A stretch of 64,000 nt of DNA. Source: Pezizomycotina sp. ARF18 (lineage: Eukaryota > Ascomycota). The DNA lies in assembly GCA_002224055.1 (NCBI GenBank), contig AZLU01000002.1, positions 420,777 to 484,776 of the forward strand. The letters are read 5' to 3'. Of this stretch, positions 13,740 to 24,606 are shown in pieces (positions within the stretch are counted from its first letter, which is position 1; each line of letters opens with the position of its first letter). A program made the translations under genes and the position numbers. The notes below the pieces were generated by a model. That model was not told the DNA's origin. It did not search any database and saw only the letters and a list, made by a program, of their open reading frames with translations.

Positions 13740-16560
13740 TAAAGAACATCACTAGAATGATCCTATCAAGAATCTCACATTTTGATAAAGGCGCGATCAA
13801 CAAATGTAGGTACCAAATCGACGAGTAAAGGAGGATTGATTGATTGCTATGTATACAGTGTTCATGAGTAATTTGAAGACGAACTTGTTTACAGCAGAAT
13901 TGTACTGCCGGAAAACTCCTACCGTTGCGTAGAAAGCTATTATGACGAAAATTACAACGTTTGAACCGGCGGGTATTCCCATAGTTTTCCATTGGATATA
14001 TCGAAGACCATACGATTTTGAGCGTTTTCAATAACATCCAGGCCTATCACGTGTGCTAGTAGATCTTGACCACGTAACATGCGGAGTTCGGCTTCGCCTT
14101 GCAGCTCCCTCTTTATCCTGTTCCACATCTTAGCGGAAGAGGCTGGTCGGTCAGGTCATCGCCAAGATTACCGACAAACAGAACTAGGGGGGTTTCCCTC
14201 TCCGGCGTCGTATCAGAAATTACGTCTTCCTGACCTTCGCGGCCTTTCGCTTCCTCCAAACGGGTCTTTCGATCCGGAAGGGTTTCAAGGTTAGGATCAT
14301 AATTGCCGGTTACAAGGAGACGAACCTCGTTAACCAAGTTCTCGGCTGTGATGGTCAGTATCTTCTTAGTTGTGGAGAAGCCAGCGTCCATATATAGTAC
14401 TACTGTGCGCTCCTCGCTCGCCCCTAGAATTCGAAGACCGGGTATATCATAGGAATTTCGAATCCCCTGAAGAGTAGCCGAAGACACCCGTGACGCCTCC
14501 TCTTCATCATGACCTGTGGGAGACACCGGTTGCGCGTCGGTATCAGGCTCGGCTTCGGTGTCGCCTTCGATCATCCAGTCAAACTCTTCCATTAGTGCAT
14601 CCTCCACGACCGTACGGCATTCTGAGAGAAGGCAATGCGACGAGTAGATTCAGATCGGCTAAGATTTGGCGATATCTCGAGTAGGACATTGTGGCTCGAG
14701 TCGTACTCCCCAACAAGATCCTCAGTTAACATATCGAGATAACTCTCGATATTGTAGTGTAAGTTGAGGCAACGGTACGAAGAAAGACTATCTTCCTTTT
14801 CCTCGTCACGGTTGTCTGTGTTTTTTACATCTTTCTCCTTGGCATCAGCGCTGGCTCCATCATCATGGGGAACTTCGGGGATCTGATTCAAGCATCTCCT
14901 GGTATTTAAGTCGAATACCCATAAAAGATTATTTACTCTAATCATGGCGTATCGATCCCGCATTTTTGAGGTTTCCAAATTGTCGCTAGCTTGATGCTCG
15001 CCACAATCCAGCCAGTCCGCTGACATGCGCTCCAAGATCGTAGAGTCAGACACCAGAGATGTGATCCTGGTGTTTAATCGGTTGTTAAGATTGAACTCCG
15101 TAATCAAGTCTTGGATATGTTTTGCCTCGCACATCCGCTTCTCTGCGATGAGCGATATCTCAACCGCTGGGTTGGTTCCTTGGCTATAATCAGTGTCGGA
15201 CACTTCAGCCAGTAAAGCACGAACAGAACTTGAGAAATGAATCATAATCGCGTAGAGGAATTGCATGTGCCTTGGCGTATCCACAAGGAAATATGCTGCT
15301 ACCAGGGGTGGATATGAACCGTTGATGGTTTGGCCGAGAGAGTATGGAACACCATACCGAACCTGTCGGTTGCATGGGACACAAGTTAGAGGTAAAAAAC
15401 AGTTGTTCACAAATTTTCAACAGTCCTCAATTGGGGGAAGCTGGAAGAGAGCAAAATTATGCTTACAGTGTCGGTGTATTCTTTCCCTGCGTCTAAGTCA
15501 TATTTAATTTAGGGGTTGTGATGTCAATTATAGTAGTTCTAACGCCGTTGTTCCATACCATCATGGCGCTATAGCCCCAAAAACCCTAAATCGATGCGAA
15601 TTAGCCCTCCGTCTGTTAGGTTTGCGATGCAGGCTAAAAGAGAAGAATCTTTCGTTGGCAGGCGCACAACGATGGTACTATACTAACCAACAGCATGACA
15701 ATTCGCACTGTGGCATCTTTGGGTCGTGTCTGCCCCAAGCCCGCATTTAGAATCGAGTCCTCTTTAGGCCCTTGATTAATCCCCGGATTGATGAATTCCG
15801 CGTCAGGATCGAAATATGGCTTGGACGCCTGTAGCACGGGCGTTCCATCAAGCTCCAAAGCCGATTTTGGGTTTGGGAACATGCTCTTCACAGCGAAGTA
15901 GTCTTTCGACTTCTTCGACTTCTTAGTTTTATCCCTTCTCGGGCCTGGAGCAGAAGCCTGGAATCTGCCGGATATCCTTATCTCTTCGAGTTCTGGGTCG
16001 GAGTCGACGATGAATACTCTTTCCTGCCCGTAGCCCTGCCGTGCTGCCTCTGAGCCCATCCTTGCGTCGGCGCTCCCTGGAACGCGATCTCATCACTATT
16101 CTTGAAGTTCCAGGAACGCGCGAAGAATCGACGATGCTGTGCTTGAGTCACTCTGGTATCTGTGCTAGGTGACGAATTCTCGGCCCTAGATCTATTCTTA
16201 CTCCCTCCTGTAGAGACCGCTCCTCGCCTGCCCTTGCTACTGCTGCCTTGGCGTTTCTCTTCGGAAGAATCTTCGCTACTTTCAGACGCTTGTTTCCTGC
16301 GCTCGCGTTTCATCCGAGTACTGCCGGGTTTGATAGGTCTTGAATTCCTCAGTGCGGGTCGCCGCCTTCTTGCAGAATTGTGAGGCTTTAGTTTCGACTC
16401 ATCTGGTATATCTTTGCTTGCCTCGCTCCTGCTCTCGTCACCATCTTTGTTTTCATCTTCATCTTCCGTTTCTTGCCATCTTCAGTGCCTGTACTTTCAG
16501 CCTGCTTAATGTCGTGAGCGTTCGCATTCAGTCGCTCCTTTTGCCTTTCCAAGTCATCAT
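13740..16560 (-). CDS. Hypothetical protein with low-complexity N-terminus and a possible membrane segment
   Basis: No family recognised. In transcription order: a charged, disordered stretch (16560-15640) rich in Lys, Arg, Ser and Glu, containing QASESSEDSSEEKRQG and later DSDPELEEIRISGRF; a likely intron near 15640-15420; a long exon (15410-14113) with YAMIRVNNLLWVFDL, an acidic linker and EEFDWMIEGDTEAEPD; then a hydrophobic segment VVIFVIIAFYATVGVF at about 13935-13980 that could span a membrane. The frame shifts by one base near 14600 without an intron. The disordered part runs on directly from the CorA-like gene upstream with no obvious intergenic gap, so these may be two tandem genes or one very long one. 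Confidence 0.4.
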
Positions 16561-16623
16561 TTGTAAGCGAGTCTCCGGTTGATTTCTCGTCGAGTTCCGG
16601 ATCGGAGTCAGATAGTAGATGGT

Positions 16624-19600
16624 CTAGAGCGCCTGCCTCGATATCGTCACGACGCTATTCGATTTCTTGCGACCGAAGTGTGTTGTAAGGAACTTGCGAA
16701 TGCCACGAGCGGAGCTGATAATCAATTGCAGGCCGAGCCGCTTCTTCATGATCCAGATGATTGCGATGACGAGTACCAACATAATAGCCCCCGAAACAAA
16801 GTACCATTTTATATGGACCTTCTCCGGTTGGAGAACGATGCGACATTCATACCAAAGATTCCCTAACGTACAACATTAATCATTGTGCAGTAATGATACG
16901 GGCGTTGCCTTAGTCACGGTTACTTATAGAATGAGATTTGGAAGACTTACTGCAAGAAAGGTCAATGGCAAAAACACGAACGTTATCCAGCTTAACCTCC
17001 ACATCGAAGTGCCAGTCTCAGCGCTGACATGAGCATCGTGCGCATTGACAAAATTGAACACAACGTCAACGAGATTGTCAGTGCGTTCTTTTAGTTGTTT
17101 GTCGATTTTCTTTTCCACTTCGCCGATCCTAGTTAAGAGATCCTCAAACATTTCCTGAATAATTCGCTCACTTGCGTCGAAGGTCTCGTTAAGATTCCAC
17201 TGGAGCCGAGAAACTGTTGCGATATGGGCGTCGAGAATACTGCGGAGGAGGAGCCAATGCTGCGTCCTTCCATAAATCCGGGTGTGTGAGTCTAGAGTGG
17301 GATTTTCAAGGACAGAAGATTCCTATTATTCGTGACTTAGCATGATAAAGTATGAAACCCTCTATAACAAAGGTTCGAATTTGGACCCTGGGCGATGATT
17401 GACTTCTTACTCTATGCTCGACATGCTCAATGCAGGCTGTACTAGCGGCTCCCACGTCTCAATGATATCTTTGAGAAAGAAGTACACCAGCGCTGGCGTG
17501 TACCAAGTCCTACTGCTGTCATTAAGCCCGAATGAGGGACGGAAACGGTACTTGGCGGGATTGATTGAATAATAAAACGGTTTGCTTGTGGTATCGTCCT
17601 TAGCCCCCTTGGTACCATCAGCTGGACCGGATTTGAGGCTGTGTTGGCCTGGCTGACGGCAGGTCTGCAACGATGCAAAGGTGGTCATCCAACCCCCTCA
17701 GATCATGGCGGCGATTGTGGAAGGATCTGAAGACGTTTGCACCAGGACACTACGGCGCTGAATAAAAGTATGCAAATGTGACGACGAAGACCCTGATGCC
17801 GTTTTGTAGAGTTTTGTACTTAGTCTTCGAAGCATGAATCGATGTATTCACTCGAGAGACTTGACATCCATATCGCGCGATTCATAGATTAAGGCAGTTA
17901 CATACCAGTTGCAAGTTTCCTCATTTCATCGCAACCATTTCTCCCGCAAGGAAAAGGGACCAAGAACTCGAACGTGAACATCAGCCTACGGACATTTCTC
18001 CGTAGCACGCGTAGTGTATCCCTTTTCGTTCTCTTACTAGAGTTCCCTAGTTCCACGTTTATTTCATGTGCGAAACCAAATGGCTCCAAGAGAATGACTG
18101 CGGTATCCTCTTCGATGATGAGGATGATTTTCAGGCAAATCACCAGGCACTAGACCCTTATGAGGTCTGGGGCGAGCCGTGGAGATACGGAGTGTCGATG
18201 GCGTAGACTGCCACTTCGTATCCTTCCACGCTCCTCGGTGCCTGTAGCCCACCGGATAAAACCATCGTCGCCATCGCCCCAATTGGACTTCTGTAATTCT
18301 AAAGCGTCGTCTAAGACGTCGAAAGCTTTAACACAATTATCGAGATATCTTGAAGAAAAAGAAAAAGTCCGTCAGCGAGGAATAAACTCAGAGGGGTCCC
18401 AGTACCTAAATTACATATCAGAGTACAACGCTCAATGTAAATTACTCACATAACGGCGCAGCTTCCCCATTTCTCGAAAGGCACAGCGGTTCGATCCAGG
18501 TTCATCGCCGTATTGAGCATCTCTTCAAGCTTATTGTCCGCCTCAGAGTCCCGACATGGTTTCAAGTAGATTTCGTCGAAAGATAGCTCGAAAGGCACGT
18601 AACCTCCTATATCGCCCGTAATATTTTCCAATCTCTCCAGTTCTTGGTCGATTTCATAGAGTCAGTAAGGGTTCTGGACCGAGGGTTTACAAGAAAGGTT
18701 TTTATATTGCGATTGGACGTCGACTGAGGGCATCGTGGTAAGGAAATAATAGATACCATTTGCAATTGTAGTCCGCGATAAAAGCTTCTTTATTGTGATT
18801 ACTCCTTCACTAATAGATTCCGTCGCGTGACCAGTACCAGCGGCAGTCATCCTTCCCTGTACAGCCGTCCTCTTGACTTTCCTGGCAGAATTCATGGCTT
18901 TGAGAATGGAGCCTTGATGCGACCCCATCGCCGTCTTCAGGCCTGGATTGATCGTGAAATGGTCTTCCGTTGACTCGTATTCCGTCCTTCTAGAGCGTTC
19001 GCGCGTGGCTCTCCGCTGATGAGGAATCGGTGGCACGGGTATAGCCATCAGATGCAAATTATCCGGGCGACTTGGTGGGCCCGTGCGATGCGGGAAAACA
19101 CCTGGCAGAATAATGGGCCTCTCCCTGCTGCACCCGTAACAGACTGTCGTCGGTTAATTTCATGGCGGTCAAAGTCACTCACGATGAGCTTCTCTCTTTA
19201 TACCGCAAACGATCATAGTCAATGCTGCTTGCACTACTACCGCTCGAATAGGACGATTCTTCTCCACTGTCGGTAACTTGATCGTCGTCTCGGCTACCAT
19301 CGCTTGGCTACCATCTGACACTTGACTTTCTTCTTCCTCTGAAGATGTGACTCGTCTTGTATCCTTGCGCTTATACGTTTTTAGAATTTCTTCGTCGTCG
19401 GATTCTTGCTGCTTCGGCCGCAACTGAAATGTCGTCTGGGCGTCGCGGTTTGTCGTAAAACCTTCGCTTCACCTAAATCTGTCACTTTGTGACCTCCACC
19501 AATCGAGCCTGATAATGACGATCGCCGAGATGGCGTTGCCTGCGTTCCCTTCCGCGGATAACCCCGTTGCCGTAATATCAAGTATCCCGCGCGCGGCCGT

Positions 19601-19970
19601 GCTGGAAATAGACCTCGTTCGCGACGGTTGGCGCCTGGGGGGCTCATAAGCTTCAAAACCTTCGCCCGACGAAAATGTATCAGGGACAACAGAAGGTACG
19701 ATATCGTCATCGGCGGCGAACGTGACGGTCCGCTTCCTAGAGGATAAAGGCTGTATAGTGGATCATCCCAAACGCTGTCGCCTGAAACTGCTGACGATGG
19801 TAACCCACGATGGGTCTCCGAGCTACTTGCACCTTCAGCAACGCTTTGGCGGACTATCTCTCCGGACGCGCGAGTTACTCCTTTGCAGAGGCTGCATCCT
19901 CGAGATAGACAGCTATATGTCCGTTTCTGACGAGGTCGCTTTTCAACTTAAAGTTACGTGTGAATGATAT
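16624..19970 (-). CDS. CorA-like membrane protein with long disordered N-terminus
   Basis: The C-terminal module has the CorA divalent-cation channel layout. A helical stretch (MFEDLLTRIGEVEKKID at about 17150) leads into TM1 (LSWITFVFLPLTFLA). An 88-nt intron (16863-16950, GTAAGT donor) joins in phase to GIFGMNV, the family's GMN signature. TM2 follows (SGAIMLVLVIAIIWIMKKR) and a basic tail ends at 16624. One single-base frame change lies between GMN and TM2. Upstream exons at 17400-17690 and 18446-18631 (YVPFELSFDEIYLKPC), and Ser/Glu/Arg-rich segments at 18660-19710, probably form its long N-terminal region, but the exon chain is inferred. Fungal genomes carry expanded families of such proteins, and most have no proven transport role. 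The stop at 16624 may also be a frame artefact, since coding-like sequence continues beyond it. Confidence 0.55.
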
Positions 19971-20639
19971 GGGCATATTATCGATTATCTCGCGCAAATC
20001 CTACACTCTACCGGTTCTGGTTTACCATCCTTTAAAATCACTCGAAAGGTTGAGCATGCCAGTACTAACCATCGTCAGAGCCTCGTATGTATCGCGCTCT
20101 CTATGTGCCCAACCATCGATTTCTGCTTTTCTTTTCAGCCTCAAGTGGAGAACCCTCATCTCTTCCTTGGCGTTGATGTACGTGCATGCGACGCGCAATT
20201 TTCAATTTTCCAACCAATAGTTCTATAGTTGACAGGCTAGTTATTGAGCCTCCCTCAAAAACCTCTAAAAATGGTAGCGTAACGTTAAGCTTCTCGGCCC
20301 ATCAAAAAATTTTCAATTTCTAATCATCTACCGGGGAAAGGATAGAGTATCGAGAGTATAGTGAGTCTTTGACTACCTATAATCGATGATCGCTATATCC
20401 ACCTTTACTTGGCGGTATGGAAATTGCCTTGTTGTTCCACGGTTATAACGATCAAGAGGATATCATCATGGCTTCCTCTGTTATTTCTTCGATGTTGTAT
20501 CCTTCCACATTCGCAGCGTTAGTATCGCCTTACTTTTCGCTGCTTCCGCCATTAGCATTTCTCATTGTTCTCTTCAGAGAACTCACTGTCCCCAAAGCTT
20601 TAGTGTTGATGTTAAAGATATCGACTCTTACAAGGCTCT
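19971..20639. other. Interval between two minus-strand genes
   Basis: No family is recognisable on either strand. It probably contains the promoter and 5' leader of the CorA-like gene and the 3' flank of the F-box gene. Short open frames here lack support. Confidence 0.35.
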
Positions 20640-22594
20640 AGAATTCGAATTCTTCGCTTTCCTCAGCCTCTCCCTCACCAATTCCCTGTTTTTCGTCGTC
20701 GGTCTCACCGTGTAGGTGCCCATTGCGTTGCCGATAACTGTAAAACCTATGGCAGATTTTCGAATCGTGATCATACCAGACTTGAAGTTTGCAACATGCC
20801 AATAATGAAATCAGTCTTTGTGGTTCCGAAGAACATCGTGCGCTTTTATGACTTACCGTCCCAACTCGGGTCTTCGGCATGCGTCTCAACGCAACTGTCA
20901 CAAACCCGCCAATTGCATTTAGAACGCGGGCACTTCAATCCAGGCCTCCTTGTATTATGATCCTGTCCTTGGCCAGTTTTGTCAGCAAGAAGAATGAAAC
21001 CCTTCAAGTGGGAAATTGCAGAAATTGCAGAAATTGTCGCTTACCCTACACCAGATTCTATCTTAGCAGTAACAGCTTTCCATTTTCCACATAACAGTTC
21101 CGACAGACAAATTCACAGCACTCGGAGCATTTTGGCCAATTTTTCACCCAATGACAGGATTTTGTGAGTTCGCAGAATCTGCTTCTCAAGACAGCGCTCC
21201 TTAAACCCCTTCAGACACCTGTTATGTAGATAAAATACTAATTGGCCTTTTTTGTCTCCGGTATACGTAGTATTCGACTAGGGCGAGAATACTTACGCAG
21301 CGTGGTACCGATGAAGCTGGTCGTGTTCGCCTTCGCCTCGCATCCTATTGCCGCAGCGTCTGATAATTATACGGCCGACGGCGCTAGTACAGTCTATGGA
21401 AGGATTTCCGTCTCGCCAAGGCAATTTCTTTTCCAGTGCCTCCCGGGACTGCAACCTCGACAGTAGTATCTGCGTGCGAAATAGTTCATCGAGAAATTAG
21501 CTTTGATATGTTCTGACTGTGATTGCGACCGCGACTCTATGCTTCAGGGGGAACCACCGCCGTACACAAGATAGAATTCACATGTTCTGGAGAGTATGCA
21601 CATTCGACATTCGTGGACGGTTTCGCCTTGGAACAAGCCACACAAGTTCTCGAAGAATATGAGCAACACTAGTATATCGTTTCTAGAAGGCCATTCATCG
21701 TTTTCGTCCCCGTTGTCGTGTGTGAGTGAGTTTGTTTCTACAGCAGGCAGCATCGAGTTCGTAGCGCGAAGCTAGGAAATCAACTGCTTTTGTCGATTCA
21801 CGGAAAGAATTCCGATATTTGCCATATCCGAGATCGCGATCGTGAGATCTATTGTACATCGCCTTCACGCTCTTAGACATCCATACCTGTGTTCTCGCGA
21901 TGATTAAGTTCAGCTGTCTGTAGAAATTCACCTCACAGAAGTAGAATATTGATCGAAATGTATTATCATCCACAAGGGCAAGAGACGAAATAATACTTCA
22001 GATTTACCTTAGCCTTCCGCAAGGCTGGAAATTCTCGAGAAAGCTTTCCAGGTGCTTCAATTCGATGTTTTCGCAGGATACGAATGATATCTCGTGGAGA
22101 TACCCCCAAGCCAAAGCCGGCTTATTATCAGATAAGTCTGTAAGCATGTACATCGCAACCGTGATGTAATCAAGATTTAATACGCGCACACTGGCAAGTT
22201 GAAAATTCCCAAGGTGAACGGTAAGAGGCCTCCAATCGATCCATTCCCCGGCGACGCAACGCCCTCGAAAGTGTTTCTTGGCCGATTCAAAGCTCTCGCA
22301 CACTACACGTGCAACCTATAACGTCATCGGCGAACTCATAACGGAATATCCCTTTCAGATCGTTGAACGAGAATATCTCCAGGCGTAAATTCCAAACCTG
22401 CTGTTTTTATCTGAGGCAGGCGCACATACACAACTTCATGCAGAGGAACTCCTTGTATGGCTGACCGGATGACCTTCGATGTTTTCTTGAGATTAACAAG
22501 ATCCGGGAACGCAACTAAGCTAGCTATTGACTGATGTGGCAGAATAGCAAGCGCCAAGAAGGTTCTCTAGCTGTGATATTGATTTGCTTGCCAT
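20640..22594 (-). CDS. F-box-like protein with Cys-rich C-terminus
   Basis: ATG at 22594 gives MASKSISQLENL. After a one-base frame change comes an F-box (LAILPHQSIASLVAFPDLVN, then LKKTSKVIRSA). The middle (22300-22010) has the leucine-rich pattern of fungal F-box proteins (LHEISFVSCENIELKHLESF). Downstream, about 21180-20840 (-), are two Cys clusters typical of the zinc-binding tails in this family: WPKCSECCEFVCRNCYVENG, and CPRSKCNWRVCDSCVETHAE followed by a GTAAGT donor. Probably an SCF ubiquitin-ligase adaptor. Joining the F-box and Cys-rich parts into one gene is my inference from order and spacing; they could be two genes. The segment near 21010-21040 carries three 9-bp GAAATTGCA repeats. 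Confidence 0.5.
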
Positions 22595-23556
22595 TTCTAT
22601 GCTTTAGGTGTTTCGATGAGACCTGTGCAAGTAAATAATATTTATGGTTGGATAATGTTTTTGGGCCTTGACGTACGGCTCAAGGCTGGATATTTATATC
22701 AGCTGCCGAGTGCGGACACGTATCAACTCGTCTGTATGATATCGATCCTCTTTCCTATCCTTTAGGTTCAGATAGTTTTTTGATGAGGGAAAAAAGAAGA
22801 GGTCAAATATTTTTTCCATTGTGATAATCTTACGATCTTTGTGCCAAGAGTTTATTTTTCTTTTCTTTTTTTCTTTTCTTTTTTTCTTTTCTTTTTCCTG
22901 CAGGCAGATGTGGCTAGTCCTAATTCAGGAAACCAATAATTTGTTATTTTTTTATTCTCATAGACCTCCTAATCAAAAAAATAAATTTTGGTGCTCCGGG
23001 CGTGTTGTTAAACTTTTATTGCCCGCCACCGGAGCGCCCCGCGGGCGGGCAACAAAACTTTTATAACACGCATGCCCTACAACGCAAACGTGGCGCAGCC
23101 ATGTATAGGAGGGTCTTCGAGACTATTATTTTTTATTTTTTTATTTTTCTTTTTCTTTGCTTCTTCCTTCCCAATAACTGGCGTGTTCTCTGATTGGATT
23201 ACAAGTGGCAAGAAAGTGAAGGCAGATGCGTGCGCGTGGGAGAGCAATGGTAGCAGAGAATTTAATCCATGTTATTGTGGTACAAGCATCTGGAGTTCTA
23301 AGCTAGTACGTTCTGGTCCAACTATTGATAGCTATTGTAATCATTCAAAAAATAATATATGTTTTAATAATAATAATAATAATAAAAAAAAACAGATCTA
23401 AAAATCATAAAGAGATATTAATACTAGTACTATATCATAACGAATAATAATTAAGTAATTATTAGGGTACTTGAAATTCGTTTCTGGGAAGATTACAGTA
23501 AGAGTTTAGCAGACTTTCTACACCCGCATGGAGCGTTTTCCTTTTTAGCCCGGAGC
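22595..23556. other. Intergenic, pyrimidine tracts and a GC-rich hairpin
   Basis: AT-rich. It contains T/C-rich runs at 22857-22900 and 23127-23160, a GC-rich inverted repeat (listed separately) and an AAT microsatellite at about 23365-23384. No coding signal was recognised. Confidence 0.5.
23001..23070. repeat. Imperfect inverted repeat, 27-bp arms
   Basis: The left arm 23001-23027 and right arm 23044-23070 are reverse complements at 23 of 27 positions, with a 16-base GC-rich spacer. The inner ends pair as TTGCCCGCC with GGCGGGCAA. This GC-rich palindrome stands out in AT-rich flanks. It could form a hairpin or be the remnant of a small inverted-repeat element. No target-site duplication was identified. 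Confidence 0.6.
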
Positions 23557-24606
23557 TCAAGGGTCGATCTTCATTTTCTTAAGGGCTTGGAGCGGGCATA
23601 GGACCGGGCATAGGGCTGCTGGGGGGCTTGGAGCGGGCATAGGACCGGGCATAGGACTGCTGGGGGGCTTGGACCGCTGGGGGTGCTCGGACGGCTGGGA
23701 GGGGGAACGGGCGTCGGTGTCGATGTAACCACATGCAGGCGTTTCAAGGCAGCGGGCAACTTCGACCCGTCGGCCTTGCATTGCTTCAGGGTACTAGCCA
23801 ACCCCGCGACGTTCTGCCCGTTAGACCAGGGTATCATCCGCCGATTGCAGCTAGGTTGGAGCCTGAGCCATGCGGCAAGGGCCAGGTAGCTGTAGTTGTC
23901 GGCATTGTACATGGCTATCCAAGGCGACGTCTTTGCGAATTTGGTCACGCTCGCAGCGCCGTAGAGGCAGTCCTTCGTCCCGCCAATCGGGGACTCAGGA
24001 ACCATTGTAGGTGCGAGAGCTCGTGAATGAGCGCATTACCGGTGTTGCGGTACGTCGCCAGGTCCTTGGAAATGTTGTCTGTACTGGAGTTCCTATACTC
24101 GCATTCGAATAGTGCCTCAGAGGGGGAGAACGTGTTTTCGAGGAATTTAGGACAGACGTATATAACGCCTCCATTGTCTGACGCGAAGTCATCACCGAGA
24201 CGAAGCGAGTCTGCCGCAGCCGTCGCACCGTCAATGCAACCCTGCTTTTTCTTGTCCACGTCGCACTCGATGGTGACTTTGCGCACTATGTCCTTTGTTG
24301 TGTCGGTCTGGTCGCAATCTCCTGGAACCTGTTGACGACGACGGTGTGACGGGCGGCGTTTGATGTAGAGTCCATCCACGTTTTATAGATTTTGGTGGTA
24401 GAGCTTATATTCATTGCCTCTAAGGCCATTGCATGCGCGCCGTCGATCGCCTCTTTGACCGTTACAAGGTTTTCATCTTTGCAGGATTCGTCGATGATGA
24501 AGTTGGCATAATTTGTATCGACGCGGCGGACCAAGGCCGGCTGGGATGGCAGCGCGAAAGCCGTTCCAGCGATAGAGGCCGCGAGAAGGATGGCTGGGAA
24601 CAACAT
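23557..24606 (-). CDS. Secreted aspzincin (M35-like) metalloprotease
   Basis: Extracellular zinc endopeptidase. ATG at 24606 opens a signal peptide (MLFPAILLAASIAGTAFA). The body then reads as a fungal deuterolysin/lysine-specific protease-like protein. The zinc-binding HExxH is present in GNALIHELSHLQ (about 24020). The third-ligand motif GTxDxxYG, which defines aspzincins, appears as GTKDCLYG (about 23970), followed by NADNYSYLALAAW. The order and spacing fit the family. The frame slips by one base near 24330, between the two motifs, and again in the tail. The C-terminus is an unusual Pro/Ser-rich extension with a duplicated 41-base unit. The stop at 23557 is the likely end, but the tail frame is uncertain. 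Confidence 0.75.
23585..23666 (-). repeat. Two tandem 41-base units in the protease tail
   Basis: The unit starting GCTTGGAGCGGGCATAGG occurs at 23585-23625 and 23626-23666 with a single G/A difference; a partial third unit begins at 23667. On the coding strand it encodes short Pro-Met-Pro-Gly type peptides. The length of 41, not a multiple of three, together with a C6 run at each junction, suggests that a base is missing from the homopolymer. Confidence 0.7.
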
